A stretch of 64,000 bases of DNA, taken from JAGOCV01 sp049445855. Its GTDB lineage: Bacteria; Pseudomonadota; Gammaproteobacteria; Burkholderiales; Burkholderiaceae_C. Positions 8,068 through 16,584 of the stretch are shown one piece after another; positions within the stretch are counted from its first letter, which is position 1; the number at the start of each line of letters is the position of its first letter. A program made the translations under genes and the position numbers. Location: assembly GCF_049445855.1 (NCBI RefSeq), contig NZ_JBMSDV010000001.1:1302001-1366000 (forward strand). Direction: 5' to 3'. The notes beneath the pieces are model-generated. The model worked only from the letters and a program-made list of their open reading frames with translations, was not told the DNA's origin and ran no database searches.

Positions 8068-10416
8068 ATGAATATCCTGTGCATTGGCGGCGGTCCCGCC
8101 GGGTTGTACTTCGCCCTGCTCATGAAGCTGCAGGACCCCATCCACCGCGTGACGGTGGTGGAGCGCAACCGCCCGTTCGACACCTTCGGCTGGGGCGTCG
8201 TGCTGTCCGACCAGACGCTGGAAAACCTGCGCGCGGCCGACCCGGTCTCGGCTCGCCTGATCGGTGACGCGTTCAACCACTGGGACGACATCGAGGTGTT
8301 CTTCAAGGGCCGCAGCGTGCGCTCGGGCGGTCACGGCTTCTGCGGCATCGGCCGCAAGCGCCTGCTCAATATCCTGCAGGAACGCTGCATCGAACTCGGC
8401 GTGGACCTCGTCTTCGAGACCGACGTGACAGACGACCAGAACCTGGCCCGCCAGTACCAGGCCGACCTCGTCATCGCTGCGGACGGGCTGAACAGCCGCA
8501 TCCGCAACCGCTACGCCGACAGCTTCAGGCCCGACGTGGACACGCGCCTGTGCCGCTTCGTCTGGCTGGGCACGCACAAGACCTTCGATGCTTTTACGTT
8601 TGCTTTCGAAAAGACCGAGCACGGCTGGTTCCAGGCGCACGCCTACAAGTTCGACGCCGACACCTCCACCTTCATCGTCGAGACCCCCGAGGAAGTCTGG
8701 AAGGCGCACGGCCTTGACACGATGAGCCAGGAAGACGGCATTGCCTTCTGCGAAAAGCTGTTCGGCAAGTACCTCGACGGACATCGCCTCATCAGCAATG
8801 CGGGGCACCTGCGCGGCTCGGCCATCTGGATCCGCTTTCCGCGTGTGGTGTGCAACACCTGGGTGCACCACAACGACATCGACGGCCGCGACGTGCCGGT
8901 GGTGCTCATGGGCGACGCGGCGCACACGGCGCACTTTTCCATCGGCTCGGGCTCCAAGCTGGCGCTGGAAGATGCGATCGACTTGGCCAACGAATTCGCC
9001 ACGGGCCATGCCATCGACGACGTGCTCAAAGGCTACGAAGCGCGCCGCAGCGTGGAGGTGCTCAAGATCCAGAACGCGGCGCGCAACTCCACCGAATGGT
9101 TCGAGAATGTGCAGCGCTACAGCGGGATGGAGATCGAGCAGTTCGCCTATTCGCTGCTCACGCGCAGCCAGCGCATCAGCCACGAGAACCTGCGCCTCCG
9201 CGATGCGAAGTGGCTTGAAGGCTACGAGGCCTGGCTGGCGGGCGGCAAGGCCGTGCCGCCGATGCTCACGCCGATCACCGTGCGCGGGATCACGCTCAAG
9301 AACCGCATCGTCGTCTCACCCATGGCTACCTACAGCGCGGTGGACGGCGTGCCGCAGGACTTCCACCTGGTGCACCTGGGCGCGCGTGCGCTCGGCGGCG
9401 CGGCGCTCGTGTTCGTGGAGATGACGAGCCCCAACGCAGAAGGCCGCATCACCCCCGGCTGCCCGGGCCTGTGGAATGACGCGCAGGCCACGGCCTTCAG
9501 GCGCATCGTCGATTTCGTGCATGCGCAGACCAGCGCGAAGATCGGCATCCAGCTCGGCCACAGCGGCGCGAAGGGCTCCACGCAACTCGGCTGGGATGCG
9601 ATCGACGAGCCCCTGCCCGACGCTGCCGCCAACTGGCCGCTGATCTCCGCCAGCGCCGTTCCCTACGGCGAGCAGAACCAGACGCCGAGCGCGATGACCC
9701 GTGCCGACATGGATCGCGTGAAGGACGAGTTCGTCGCGGCCACGAAGCGAGCGGCCGATTGCGGCTTCGACTGGCTCGAACTGCATTGCGCGCACGGCTA
9801 CCTGCTGTCGGCCTTCATCACGCCGCTGACGAACCTGCGCACCGACGAGTACGGCGGCTCGCTGGAGAACCGCTGCCGCTATCCGCTGGAAGTGTTCCGC
9901 GCGATGCGTGAAGCGTGGCCGGCAGACCGGCCGATGAGCGTGCGCATCTCCGCGCACGACTGGACGCCCGGCGGGCACACCGCCGACGATGCGGTGGCCG
10001 TGGCGCGCCTGTTCAAGGACGCGGGTTGCGACTTCATCGACGTATCGTCGGGCCAGACCTCGCGGGCCGCCAAGCCGGTGTACGGCCGCATGTACCAGAC
10101 GCCGTTCTCCGACCGCATCCGCAACGAGGCAGGCATCCGCACCATCGCGGTGGGCGCGATCAGCGAGGCCGACCATGCCAACAGCATCATCGCTGCGGGC
10201 CGCGCCGACCTGTGCGCCGTGGCCCGTCCGCACCTGGCCGATCCGGCCTGGACGCTGCACGAAACCGCGAAGCTGCAGAGCCGCGCCATCGAATGGCCAC
10301 GCCAGTACCTGAGCGGCCGCGACCAGATGTACCGCGAGATCGCGCGCCAGCAGCAGATGACCGCTGCGGCAGCATCCGCAGCCGCTGGCAAGCGCAACGA
10401 AGAGGAGACGCAATGA
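8068..10416 (+). CDS. Bifunctional 2-aminobenzoyl-CoA (or salicylyl-CoA) monooxygenase/reductase
   Basis: A 782-residue two-domain flavoprotein. Residues 1 to ~390 are a class A FAD monooxygenase: GGGPAGL at 7-13, TVVERN ending the second strand and VLMGDAAHTAHFSIGSG near 280-300. From ~396 (PPMLTPITVRGITLKNRIVV) follows an Old-Yellow-Enzyme-type FMN domain with HLGARALGG, IQLGHSGAKGS, ELHCAHGYLLSAF and RTDEYGGSLENR. This fusion is the layout of 2-aminobenzoyl-CoA monooxygenase/reductase, which hydroxylates then reduces the CoA-activated ring. Similar proteins are annotated as salicylyl-CoA 5-hydroxylase. The ligase and RidA genes downstream favour anthranilate. It leads a co-directional operon with the MarR gene overlapping its stop. 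Confidence 0.85.
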   Translation: MNILCIGGGPAGLYFALLMKLQDPIHRVTVVERNRPFDTFGWGVVLSDQTLENLRAADPVSARLIGDAFNHWDDIEVFFKGRSVRSGGHGFCGIGRKRLLNILQERCIELGVDLVFETDVTDDQNLARQYQADLVIAADGLNSRIRNRYADSFRPDVDTRLCRFVWLGTHKTFDAFTFAFEKTEHGWFQAHAYKFDADTSTFIVETPEEVWKAHGLDTMSQEDGIAFCEKLFGKYLDGHRLISNAGHLRGSAIWIRFPRVVCNTWVHHNDIDGRDVPVVLMGDAAHTAHFSIGSGSKLALEDAIDLANEFATGHAIDDVLKGYEARRSVEVLKIQNAARNSTEWFENVQRYSGMEIEQFAYSLLTRSQRISHENLRLRDAKWLEGYEAWLAGGKAVPPMLTPITVRGITLKNRIVVSPMATYSAVDGVPQDFHLVHLGARALGGAALVFVEMTSPNAEGRITPGCPGLWNDAQATAFRRIVDFVHAQTSAKIGIQLGHSGAKGSTQLGWDAIDEPLPDAAANWPLISASAVPYGEQNQTPSAMTRADMDRVKDEFVAATKRAADCGFDWLELHCAHGYLLSAFITPLTNLRTDEYGGSLENRCRYPLEVFRAMREAWPADRPMSVRISAHDWTPGGHTADDAVAVARLFKDAGCDFIDVSSGQTSRAAKPVYGRMYQTPFSDRIRNEAGIRTIAVGAISEADHANSIIAAGRADLCAVARPHLADPAWTLHETAKLQSRAIEWPRQYLSGRDQMYREIARQQQMTAAAASAAAGKRNEEETQ

Positions 10417-10892
10417 TGGACATGGAAGCCCGCGTTCACAGCGAACACCCCGAGGCGCTGCGCCTCTGGTTGCGCCTGCTGACCTGCACACAACTGGTGG
10501 AGAAGGAAGTGCGCAGCCGCCTGCGCGAGCAGTTCGACACCACGCTGCCGCGTTTCGACCTCATGGCGCAACTCGAACGTGCGCCAGACGGCCTGAAGAT
10601 GAACGAGCTCTCGCGCCGCATGATGGTGACGGGCGGCAACGTCACCGGCATCACCGACCAGCTGGTGGCCGAAGGACTGGTCGAGCGCATGGACGTGGAA
10701 GGCGACCGCCGTGCCTATCGCGTGCGACTGACCGCGCGTGGCCGCCGGCAGTTCGCCGAGATGGCACAGGAACATGAGCAGTGGATCGTCGATGCCTTCT
10801 CGGGTCTTGCCGAACGCGACATCGCCACGCTGCACCGCCTGCTGGGCAAGGTGAAGGCCCACGCGCAGCAGGGTCAGGCCGAAAGCGTCTGA
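10413..10892 (+). CDS. MarR family transcriptional regulator
   Basis: A 159-residue winged-helix regulator. The HTH region reads LKMNELSRRMMVTGGNVTGI and the wing contains VERMDVEGDRRAYRV, both typical of MarR. The start ATG overlaps the TGA of the preceding gene (ATGATGA), with GAGGAG just upstream at 10402-10407. MarR proteins close to aromatic CoA pathways usually repress until an aroyl-CoA or aromatic acid binds. Its place as second gene of the operon implies feedback control of the whole cluster, possibly through the GTTTA-N4-TAAAC repeat at 8045. The ligand is inferred, not seen. Confidence 0.9.
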   Translation: MMDMEARVHSEHPEALRLWLRLLTCTQLVEKEVRSRLREQFDTTLPRFDLMAQLERAPDGLKMNELSRRMMVTGGNVTGITDQLVAEGLVERMDVEGDRRAYRVRLTARGRRQFAEMAQEHEQWIVDAFSGLAERDIATLHRLLGKVKAHAQQGQAESV

Positions 10893-10930
10893 CCCGCAAG
10901 CACCGAACACGAATCGAAACCGGAGACGAC

Positions 10931-11785
10931 ATGAAGCACTACATCGGGTCCAGCAACCCCATGCGCGGACAGTTCAGCCCGCGCGCGCCCTACAGCGCGC
11001 AGCATTTTGCGTGGACCTTCGCCGACGGCGTGGGCACCATCACGCTCAACCGGCCCGACCGCAAGAACCCGCTGACCTTCGATTCGTACGCCGAGTTGCG
11101 TGACCTGTTCAACAGCCTGAAGTACGCGAGCGACGTGAAAGCCGTCGTGGTCGCCGGCGAGGGCGGCAACTTCTGCTCCGGCGGCGACGTGCACGACATC
11201 ATCGGCCCGCTCACGCGCATGACCATGCCCGAGCTGCTCGAGTTCACGCGCATGACGGGCGATCTGGTGAAGGCGATGCGCGGTTGCCCGCAGCCCGTCA
11301 TCGGCGCGATCGACGGCGTGTGCGCCGGTGCCGGCGCCATGATGGCGCTCGCCTGCGACATCCGCTACGGCACGAGCGCGACCAAGACCGCCTTCCTGTT
11401 CACGCGCGTGGGTCTGGCCGGTGCGGACATGGGCGCCTGCGCGCTGCTGCCGCGCGTGATCGGTCAGGGCCGCGCCTCGGAACTGCTGTTCACCGGCCGC
11501 TCGATGAGCGCGGACGAAGGCCTCGCCTGGGGCTTCTTCAACGCACTGCACACCTCTGCCGAGCTGCTGGGCAAAGCGCAGGCACTCGCGCGTGATCTGG
11601 CACAAGGGCCCACCTTCGCGCACGGCATGACCAAGACGATGCTCTCTCAGGAATGGGCCATGACGATCGAGCAAGCCATCGAGGCCGAAGCGCAGGCGCA
11701 GGCCATCTGCATGCAGACGCAGGACTTCCGCCGCGCCTACGAAGCCTTTGCCGCAAAGCAGAAGCCGGTCTTCCAGGGCGACTGA
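10931..11785 (+). CDS. Enoyl-CoA hydratase/isomerase (crotonase) family protein
   Basis: A 284-residue crotonase-fold protein. Substrate-binding and oxyanion-hole segments are FADGVGTITLNRPDRKNPLT, GGNFCSGGDVHDI and GVCAGAGAMMALACDI. The N-terminus carries ~30 extra residues before the fold. By eye, neither of the two catalytic glutamates of classical enoyl-CoA hydratase is obvious: MM stands where GCE usually is, and the PEI...PGAGG stretch is TRV...GADMG. It may therefore perform another CoA-ester reaction, such as hydration or ring cleavage, in the aminobenzoyl-CoA route. Starts 38 bp after the MarR gene, in the same operon. Confidence 0.8.
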   Translation: MKHYIGSSNPMRGQFSPRAPYSAQHFAWTFADGVGTITLNRPDRKNPLTFDSYAELRDLFNSLKYASDVKAVVVAGEGGNFCSGGDVHDIIGPLTRMTMPELLEFTRMTGDLVKAMRGCPQPVIGAIDGVCAGAGAMMALACDIRYGTSATKTAFLFTRVGLAGADMGACALLPRVIGQGRASELLFTGRSMSADEGLAWGFFNALHTSAELLGKAQALARDLAQGPTFAHGMTKTMLSQEWAMTIEQAIEAEAQAQAICMQTQDFRRAYEAFAAKQKPVFQGD

Positions 11786-11786
11786 A

Positions 11787-12971
11787 ATGAGCGGCACGAT
11801 CACTTCCCTGCTGGACGCGACGGCACCGCAGTCGCACGTCGCGCTGCCTTTCTTCAGCGATGCGCACCGCGCACTGTCCGAAGGCCTCGCCGCGTGGACA
11901 CCGTCGCAGCATGTCGACGAGTCCGACGATCGCGCCGCCTGTCGCGAATGGGTGAAGCGCCTGGGCGATGCAGGCTGGCTGCGCTACTGCGTGCCCGCCG
12001 CGCACGGCGGCGCACTGGAGAAGCTCGATTCCCGCGCACTCGTCATCCTGCGCGAGACGCTGGCCTTCCATTCGCCGCTGGCCGACTTCGCATTTGCAAT
12101 GCAGGGCCTGGGCAGCGGCGCGATCACGCTGGCAGGCTCGCCTGCGCAGCAGGTGGCCTATCTGCCTGCCGTCGCGAGCGGCAGCAAGATCGCCGCCTTC
12201 GCGCTGAGCGAGCCTGATGCAGGCTCCGACGCGGGCGCGATGGCCATGCGCGCGGTGGACAACGGCAGTGGCTTCACGCTCGACGGCAGCAAGACCTGGA
12301 TCAGCAACGGAGGCCTTGCCGATTTCTATTGCACCTTCGCCAAGACCGACCCGCAAGCAGGCACACGCGGCATCACCGCCTTCATCGTCGATGCGACGAC
12401 GCCGGGTCTGGATGACTCGGCGCACATCGAGGTGATGGCGCCGCATCCACTCGCCGCGCTGGGCTTCAGCGGCTGCAAGGTCGGCGCGGATGCGCAGCTC
12501 GGAGCGCTCAACGGCGGCTTCAAGCTCGCGATGCAGACGCTCGACATCTTCCGTGCCTCCGTCGCCGGGGCCGCGCTCGGCATGGCGCGCCGCGCGCTGG
12601 CCGAAGCCACCGCGTATGCGAAGCAGCGCCCGATGTTCGGCGGAAAACTGGCTGACCTGCAGCTCACGCAGGCCAAGCTCGGCGAGATGGCCGCATTGAT
12701 CGACAGTGCCGCCCTGCTCACCTACCGCGCCGCGTGGATGCGCGACGTTCAGGGCACACGCACCACCGCCGAGGCCGCAATGGCCAAGCTCACTGCCACC
12801 GAAAACGCGCAGCGCGTGATCGACATGGCGCTGCAGATGCACGGCGGCCTCGGCGTGAAAGTCGGCACGAAAGTTGAAAGCCTGTACCGCGACATCCGCG
12901 CGCTGCGCATCTATGAAGGCGCGACGGAGGTCCAGCAATTGATCATCGGCAAATCCGTCCTGCAGGGGTAA
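11787..12971 (+). CDS. Acyl-CoA dehydrogenase family protein
   Basis: A 394-residue flavoprotein of the acyl-CoA dehydrogenase fold. The FAD/substrate segment is AFALSEPDAGSDAGAMAMRA, followed by GFTLDGSKTWISNGG. The C-terminal part has MQMHGGLGVKVGTKVESLYR-type residues and the region RIYEGATEVQQLIIG, where the catalytic glutamate normally lies. It oxidises CoA thioesters at the alpha-beta position, passing electrons to ETF. It starts 1 bp after the crotonase stop and ends 3 bp before the ligase, so it is translated as part of the same operon. In the aminobenzoyl-CoA route it would act on the dearomatised ring intermediate (inference). Confidence 0.88.
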   Translation: MSGTITSLLDATAPQSHVALPFFSDAHRALSEGLAAWTPSQHVDESDDRAACREWVKRLGDAGWLRYCVPAAHGGALEKLDSRALVILRETLAFHSPLADFAFAMQGLGSGAITLAGSPAQQVAYLPAVASGSKIAAFALSEPDAGSDAGAMAMRAVDNGSGFTLDGSKTWISNGGLADFYCTFAKTDPQAGTRGITAFIVDATTPGLDDSAHIEVMAPHPLAALGFSGCKVGADAQLGALNGGFKLAMQTLDIFRASVAGAALGMARRALAEATAYAKQRPMFGGKLADLQLTQAKLGEMAALIDSAALLTYRAAWMRDVQGTRTTAEAAMAKLTATENAQRVIDMALQMHGGLGVKVGTKVESLYRDIRALRIYEGATEVQQLIIGKSVLQG

Positions 12972-12974
12972 GAC

Positions 12975-14621
12975 ATGTCTGCAACAACGTCTGCATATCC
13001 ATCGGCACATCCATCGGCACAAAGCGACCGCTTCGTCCACGACCGGCTGCCACCGGCCGACCAGTTGCCCATCTTCCGCTACGACCTGCCCGAACTGCAG
13101 ATCGCGGACCAGGCCAACCTTGTCGAGGAGCTCCTCGACAAGGCCGCCGCCAAGGGCCATGCCGACAGGCCGATGCTGCGTTCGCCGACGCAGACGCTGA
13201 CCTACGCGCAGGCCGCCGCCGAAGTGAACCGCATCGCGCAGGTGCTCACCGAAGACCTCGGCCTCGAGCCAGGCAACCGCGTGCTGCTGCGCGGCGGCAA
13301 CTCGATCATGATGGCGCTGTCGTGGCTGGCCGTGGTGAAGGCCGGGCTCATCGCGGTGGCGACCATGCCGCTGCTGCGTGCGAAGGAGCTGGGCGACATC
13401 ATCGAGAAGTCGCAGCCCGTCGCGGCGCTGTGCGACGGCCGCTTGCTGTCCGAACTCGAAGCGGCGCAAGCCGCATTCCCGGTGCTGAAGACCATCATCG
13501 CGTTCCACCAGCCGGACGGCGCGAACTCGCTGGAAACACGTGCTGCAAGGAAGAGCGGCGTGTTCACCGCCTGCCCCACCGCCGCCGACGACGTGGCCCT
13601 GCTCGCCTTCACCTCCGGCACCACCGGCAAGCCGAAGGCGCCCGTCACCACACACCGCGACGTGCTGGCGATGTGCGAGACCTGGCCGCGCCATGTCCTC
13701 AAGGCCACGCCGGACGACATCGTCATCGGCTCGCCGCCGCTGGCCTTCACCTTCGGCCTGGGCGGCCTGCTGATCTACCCGATGTGGGCCGGCGCCTCCG
13801 TGTACTTCAACGACGGCCCCTACACGCCCGAAGGCATGGTGAAGACGATCAACGAGATCGGCGCGACCATCTCCTACACCGCGCCGACCTTCTACCGCCA
13901 GATGGCACCGTTCGCGAAGCAGCACGGCGTGCCGACGCTGCGCATCAGCGTGAGTGCGGGCGAGGCGCTGCCCGATGCGACGCGCCAGCTCTGGAAAGAG
14001 AGCACCGGCATCGAGATGCTGGACGGCATCGGAGGCACCGAGGTGTTCCACATCTACATCTCGTCCGCCGGCGCCGACGTGCGGCGCGGCGCGATCGGCA
14101 AGGCCGTGCCCGGCTTCACGGCGAAGATCGTGGACGAGAATGGCGACGAGCTTCCGCGCGGCAGTGTCGGCAAGCTCGCGATGATCGGTCCCGTGGGTTG
14201 CCGCTATCTCGACGACGAACGCCAGAAGAACTACGTGAAGAACGGCTGGAACTACCCCGGCGACGCCTTCATGCAGGACGAAGACGGCTACTTCTTCTAC
14301 CAGGCGCGCACCGACGACATGATCATCACCGCCGGCTATAACGTCGGCGGTCCGGAAGTGGAAGATGCGCTGCTCAAGCATCCGGCTGTGGCCGAGTGCG
14401 GCGTGATCGGCAAACCTGACGACGCACGCGGCATGATCATCAAGGCGTTCTGCGTGCTCAAGCCCGGCAACACCGGCGACGAAGTGCTCGTCAAGGCATT
14501 GCAGGACCACGTGAAAGCCACCATCGCGCCGTTCAAGTACCCGCGCGAGATCGAATTCGTCACCGCGCTGCCCCGCACCGAGACCGGCAAGCTGCAGCGC
14601 TTCAAGCTGAGACAGACATGA
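12975..14621 (+). CDS. 2-aminobenzoate-CoA ligase / benzoate-CoA ligase family protein
   Basis: A 548-residue adenylate-forming ligase. The ATP loop is FTSGTTGKPKAPVTTHRD (about residues 213-230), the acyl pocket lies around AFTFGLGGLLIYPMW, the adenylate motif is GGTEVFHIY, and the C-terminal PRTETGKLQRFKLR holds the expected catalytic lysine. The family is that of benzoate and 2-aminobenzoate CoA ligases, which make the aroyl-CoA substrate for the first enzyme of this operon. Aminobenzoate is favoured by context. The extreme N-terminus has a small tandem repeat (see 12997-13020). Its TGA overlaps the ATG of ridA. Confidence 0.85.
   Translation: MSATTSAYPSAHPSAQSDRFVHDRLPPADQLPIFRYDLPELQIADQANLVEELLDKAAAKGHADRPMLRSPTQTLTYAQAAAEVNRIAQVLTEDLGLEPGNRVLLRGGNSIMMALSWLAVVKAGLIAVATMPLLRAKELGDIIEKSQPVAALCDGRLLSELEAAQAAFPVLKTIIAFHQPDGANSLETRAARKSGVFTACPTAADDVALLAFTSGTTGKPKAPVTTHRDVLAMCETWPRHVLKATPDDIVIGSPPLAFTFGLGGLLIYPMWAGASVYFNDGPYTPEGMVKTINEIGATISYTAPTFYRQMAPFAKQHGVPTLRISVSAGEALPDATRQLWKESTGIEMLDGIGGTEVFHIYISSAGADVRRGAIGKAVPGFTAKIVDENGDELPRGSVGKLAMIGPVGCRYLDDERQKNYVKNGWNYPGDAFMQDEDGYFFYQARTDDMIITAGYNVGGPEVEDALLKHPAVAECGVIGKPDDARGMIIKAFCVLKPGNTGDEVLVKALQDHVKATIAPFKYPREIEFVTALPRTETGKLQRFKLRQT
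12997..13020 (+). repeat. 12-bp tandem duplication inside the CoA-ligase N-terminus
   Basis: ATCCATCGGCAC occurs twice in immediate succession, duplicating four codons in the low-complexity leader before the ligase fold. It keeps the frame and is probably neutral. Confidence 0.9.
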
Positions 14622-15013
14622 TGAAATTCCTGCAACCGCCCGGCTGGGCAGCACCCAAGGGCTACGCCAACGGCATCGCCGCACGCGGCACCACCGTCTA
14701 CGTCGGCGGCCAGATCGGCTGGAACGCGCAACAGCAGTTCGAGTCCGACGACTTCATCGCGCAGACCGCGCAGGCGCTGCGCAACATCGCCGATGTGCTC
14801 AGGGAAGCCGGCGCCGGCCCCGAACACATGGTGCGCATGACGTGGTACATCACCGACCGCGACGAATACAACAGCCGCCTGCCCGAACTGGGCGCCGCCT
14901 ACCGCGAAGTGATGGGCCGCAATTTCCCCGCGATGACCTGCGTGCAGGTGGCTGCGCTGGTGGAAGCGCGTGCGAAGGTGGAAATCGAAGTCACGGCGGT
15001 GTTGCCGGACTGA
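14618..15013 (+). CDS. RidA family (YjgF/YER057c/UK114) enamine/imine deaminase
   Basis: A 131-residue small protein of the RidA fold (family length ~125-130). Marks are GTTVYVGGQIGWN near the N-terminus, QALRNIADVLREAGAGPEH in the middle and the C-terminal PAMTCVQVAALVEARAKVEI, where the conserved substrate Arg normally lies within the R-x-x-V-E segment. RidA proteins hydrolyse reactive enamines/imines. In an aminobenzoyl-CoA pathway the reductase product is a cyclic amino-ene, so an enamine hydrolase releasing ammonia is a sensible step (inference). Its ATG overlaps the ligase stop by 4 bp, which supports a dedicated role in this operon. Confidence 0.88.
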   Translation: MMKFLQPPGWAAPKGYANGIAARGTTVYVGGQIGWNAQQQFESDDFIAQTAQALRNIADVLREAGAGPEHMVRMTWYITDRDEYNSRLPELGAAYREVMGRNFPAMTCVQVAALVEARAKVEIEVTAVLPD

Positions 15014-15072
15014 GTGCAGCCACTCGGCGTCCGGGGCTGGTGCACGTTTGTCGTTCGGTGTATGGTCTCCGC

Positions 15073-15585
15073 ATGGAGTCCACCGCCGCCACGCACCCCG
15101 TCCTCTCGCTTTGCGCGCGCCTGCCCGCCATCGATGTTGCGCCAGGAGAGGTGTTCGTCCAGGAAGGCGTCCATACGGGGCGCCTCTACGTGCTCGAATC
15201 AGGCACCGCCGAAGTGGTGAGTGCGGGCGTGCGCGTCGTTGCGGTCAGCGAGCCGGGATCGTTCCTCGGGGAAATTTCCGCATTGCTCGGCTCGCCGCCG
15301 ACAGCGAGTGTGGCAGCAGTAGGCGCATGCCGGTTACGCGTGCTCGAGAACGCCGACGCCGTGGTGCAAAGCGACGCGGCATTCACGCACGCCATCGCCA
15401 TGCTACTCGCACGTCGCCTGCAGGCGGTAACAGCGTACCTTGTCGACATCAAACGGCAATACGGTGAGGGCGATACGCATCTCGCCCTGATGGACCAGGT
15501 GCTTGCGAATCTGATGACGCTGCAGGCCCGCAAGGGGCTGGCGCTGGCGCCGGGCTCCGAGCGGGCTGACGTACCAGACTATTGA
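15073..15585 (+). CDS. Cyclic-nucleotide-binding (Crp-like) single-domain protein
   Basis: A 170-residue protein containing one cNMP-binding beta-roll (about residues 10-115): VFVQEGVHTGRLYVLESG, SEPGSFLGEISALLG and ASVAAVGACRLRVLEN. The C-terminal third is a helix but lacks the HTH DNA-binding domain of Crp/Fnr proteins, so it is unlikely to be a direct regulator. It starts 59 bp after ridA on the same strand and may be the last gene of the operon or separate. Whether it binds cAMP is uncertain, since the usual phosphate-binding Arg is not evident by eye. Role unknown. Confidence 0.7.
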   Translation: MESTAATHPVLSLCARLPAIDVAPGEVFVQEGVHTGRLYVLESGTAEVVSAGVRVVAVSEPGSFLGEISALLGSPPTASVAAVGACRLRVLENADAVVQSDAAFTHAIAMLLARRLQAVTAYLVDIKRQYGEGDTHLALMDQVLANLMTLQARKGLALAPGSERADVPDY

Positions 15586-15619
15586 GCCAGGGTCTGGCCG
15601 CGCATAGGTTCGTGCGCCT

Positions 15620-15642
15620 GTCGCTCTCAAAGGGCGAGCGAC
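15620..15642. terminator. Possible hairpin between convergent genes at 15.6 kb
   Basis: Arms GTCGCTC (15620-15626) and GAGCGAC (15636-15642) lie at the junction of two convergent genes and overlap the phosphoesterase end. No T-tract is present on either strand, so function is uncertain. Confidence 0.3.
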
Positions 15643-16352
15643 TGCGCTTCAGTACCTTCCATCGTGATCCACCGTGCGATGCCCGCGTTGAAGTCGATCT
15701 CGATACGCGCCGGCACGTCACCGATCTGATGGCCTGCGTTGAATAGCCAGGTATCCCCGACCCTCTCGATCCATGAGCCGCCCTGGCGGAACGGTGCTTC
15801 GTGGATGTGGCCGCAGAACACCGCCGTCGGTTTGTGCCGCGCAAGCAGTTGGGGCACCAGGGGATCGCCGAAGTGGCGCTTGCCGGTCCAGCTGAGCTTT
15901 CCTTCGGGCGGCGCGTGGTAGAGCCACACCCAGCGTTCGCCCTCGATGCGATGGGCCGAAGCAGCGATCAGCAATTGCTCGACGGCGTCTTTCGATTTCG
16001 GGCCATCCCACCAGGGGCACACGGTGAACAAGGTGTCCGCGATGCGCACAGTGTCCCCATCGATCGTCACACCGAAGGCACGCAGGCGCTGGAGCCACGA
16101 CGCCGTCTTCTCGCCATCGCCGCTGCGTGCATCGAGATCGTGGTTGCCCGAGCAGACGAGCAGCCTTGTCTTCCGCGCCAGCGCAGCGAAGCTTGCAGAG
16201 AGTGCAGCGATCTGCACGTCACCGGAAACAGCCGCCGAGATGTCCAGATGATCGCCCGCCACCACGACCACGTCGAATGCGGATGCCGCGCCGATCAGCC
16301 AGTCGTACTGGCGCAATCTGTAGTGCAGGTCGGAGGTGAGAAGGATGCGCAC
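15627..16352 (-). CDS. Metallophosphoesterase (calcineurin-like)
   Basis: About 241 residues with the calcineurin-like metal motifs in order: D-x-H (LLTSDLHYRL) at the very N-terminus, GDxx (VVVAGDHLDI), GNHD (VCSGNHDLDA), then H (WLYHAPPEGK) and GHxH (AVFCGHIHEAPF). These bind two metals and hydrolyse phosphoesters. The start is taken as GTG at 16352, because the family begins at the first metal motif. An ATG at 16388 is an alternative, and frames further upstream run into the tRNA terminator. Substrate unknown. It is convergent with the cNMP-binding gene and downstream of the tRNA-fMet terminator on the same strand. Confidence 0.78.
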   Translation of the reverse strand: MRILLTSDLHYRLRQYDWLIGAASAFDVVVVAGDHLDISAAVSGDVQIAALSASFAALARKTRLLVCSGNHDLDARSGDGEKTASWLQRLRAFGVTIDGDTVRIADTLFTVCPWWDGPKSKDAVEQLLIAASAHRIEGERWVWLYHAPPEGKLSWTGKRHFGDPLVPQLLARHKPTAVFCGHIHEAPFRQGGSWIERVGDTWLFNAGHQIGDVPARIEIDFNAGIARWITMEGTEAQSLAL

Positions 16353-16430
16353 ACGCGCACTGTAGGTGATCGCGACGCCGCGCACCATACGCCGCTTGGC
16401 GAGGCTGCGGGGCATCGAAGGCGCATGCAG

Positions 16431-16463
16431 AAACAAAAACGCCCACTGTCTCAAGTGGGCGTT
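16431..16463 (-). terminator. Rho-independent terminator of tRNA-fMet / alpha operon
   Basis: Perfect 10-bp stem AACGCCCACT (16438-16447) with AGTGGGCGTT (16454-16463) and a 6-nt loop. On the minus strand the stem is followed by TTTTTGTTT (complement of 16431-16439). It lies 25 bp past the tRNA 3' end. Confidence 0.9.
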
Positions 16464-16488
16464 TCGTCGGGAATTTTCACTCCCAGAT

Positions 16489-16565
<77 letters not shown>

Positions 16566-16576
16566 GCAAGAGGTAA

Positions 16577-16582
16577 ATTATA
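16577..16582 (-). promoter_or_regulatory. Possible -10 box of tRNA-fMet
   Basis: On the minus strand TATAAT (perfect -10 consensus) lies 11 bp before the tRNA 5' end, in the short gap after rplQ. The -35 region would fall in the end of rplQ and is weak (GAGCAA at 17-bp spacing), so the tRNA may be served both by this site and by read-through. Confidence 0.45.
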
Positions 16583-16584
16583 GC

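Noticed and set aside
11538..14684. Open frame of 1048 codons on the minus strand
   Set aside because: It is antisense to the crotonase, acyl-CoA dehydrogenase and ligase genes, all with clear motifs. High GC makes long shadow frames; the translation is His/Arg/Ala-rich with no recognisable domain.
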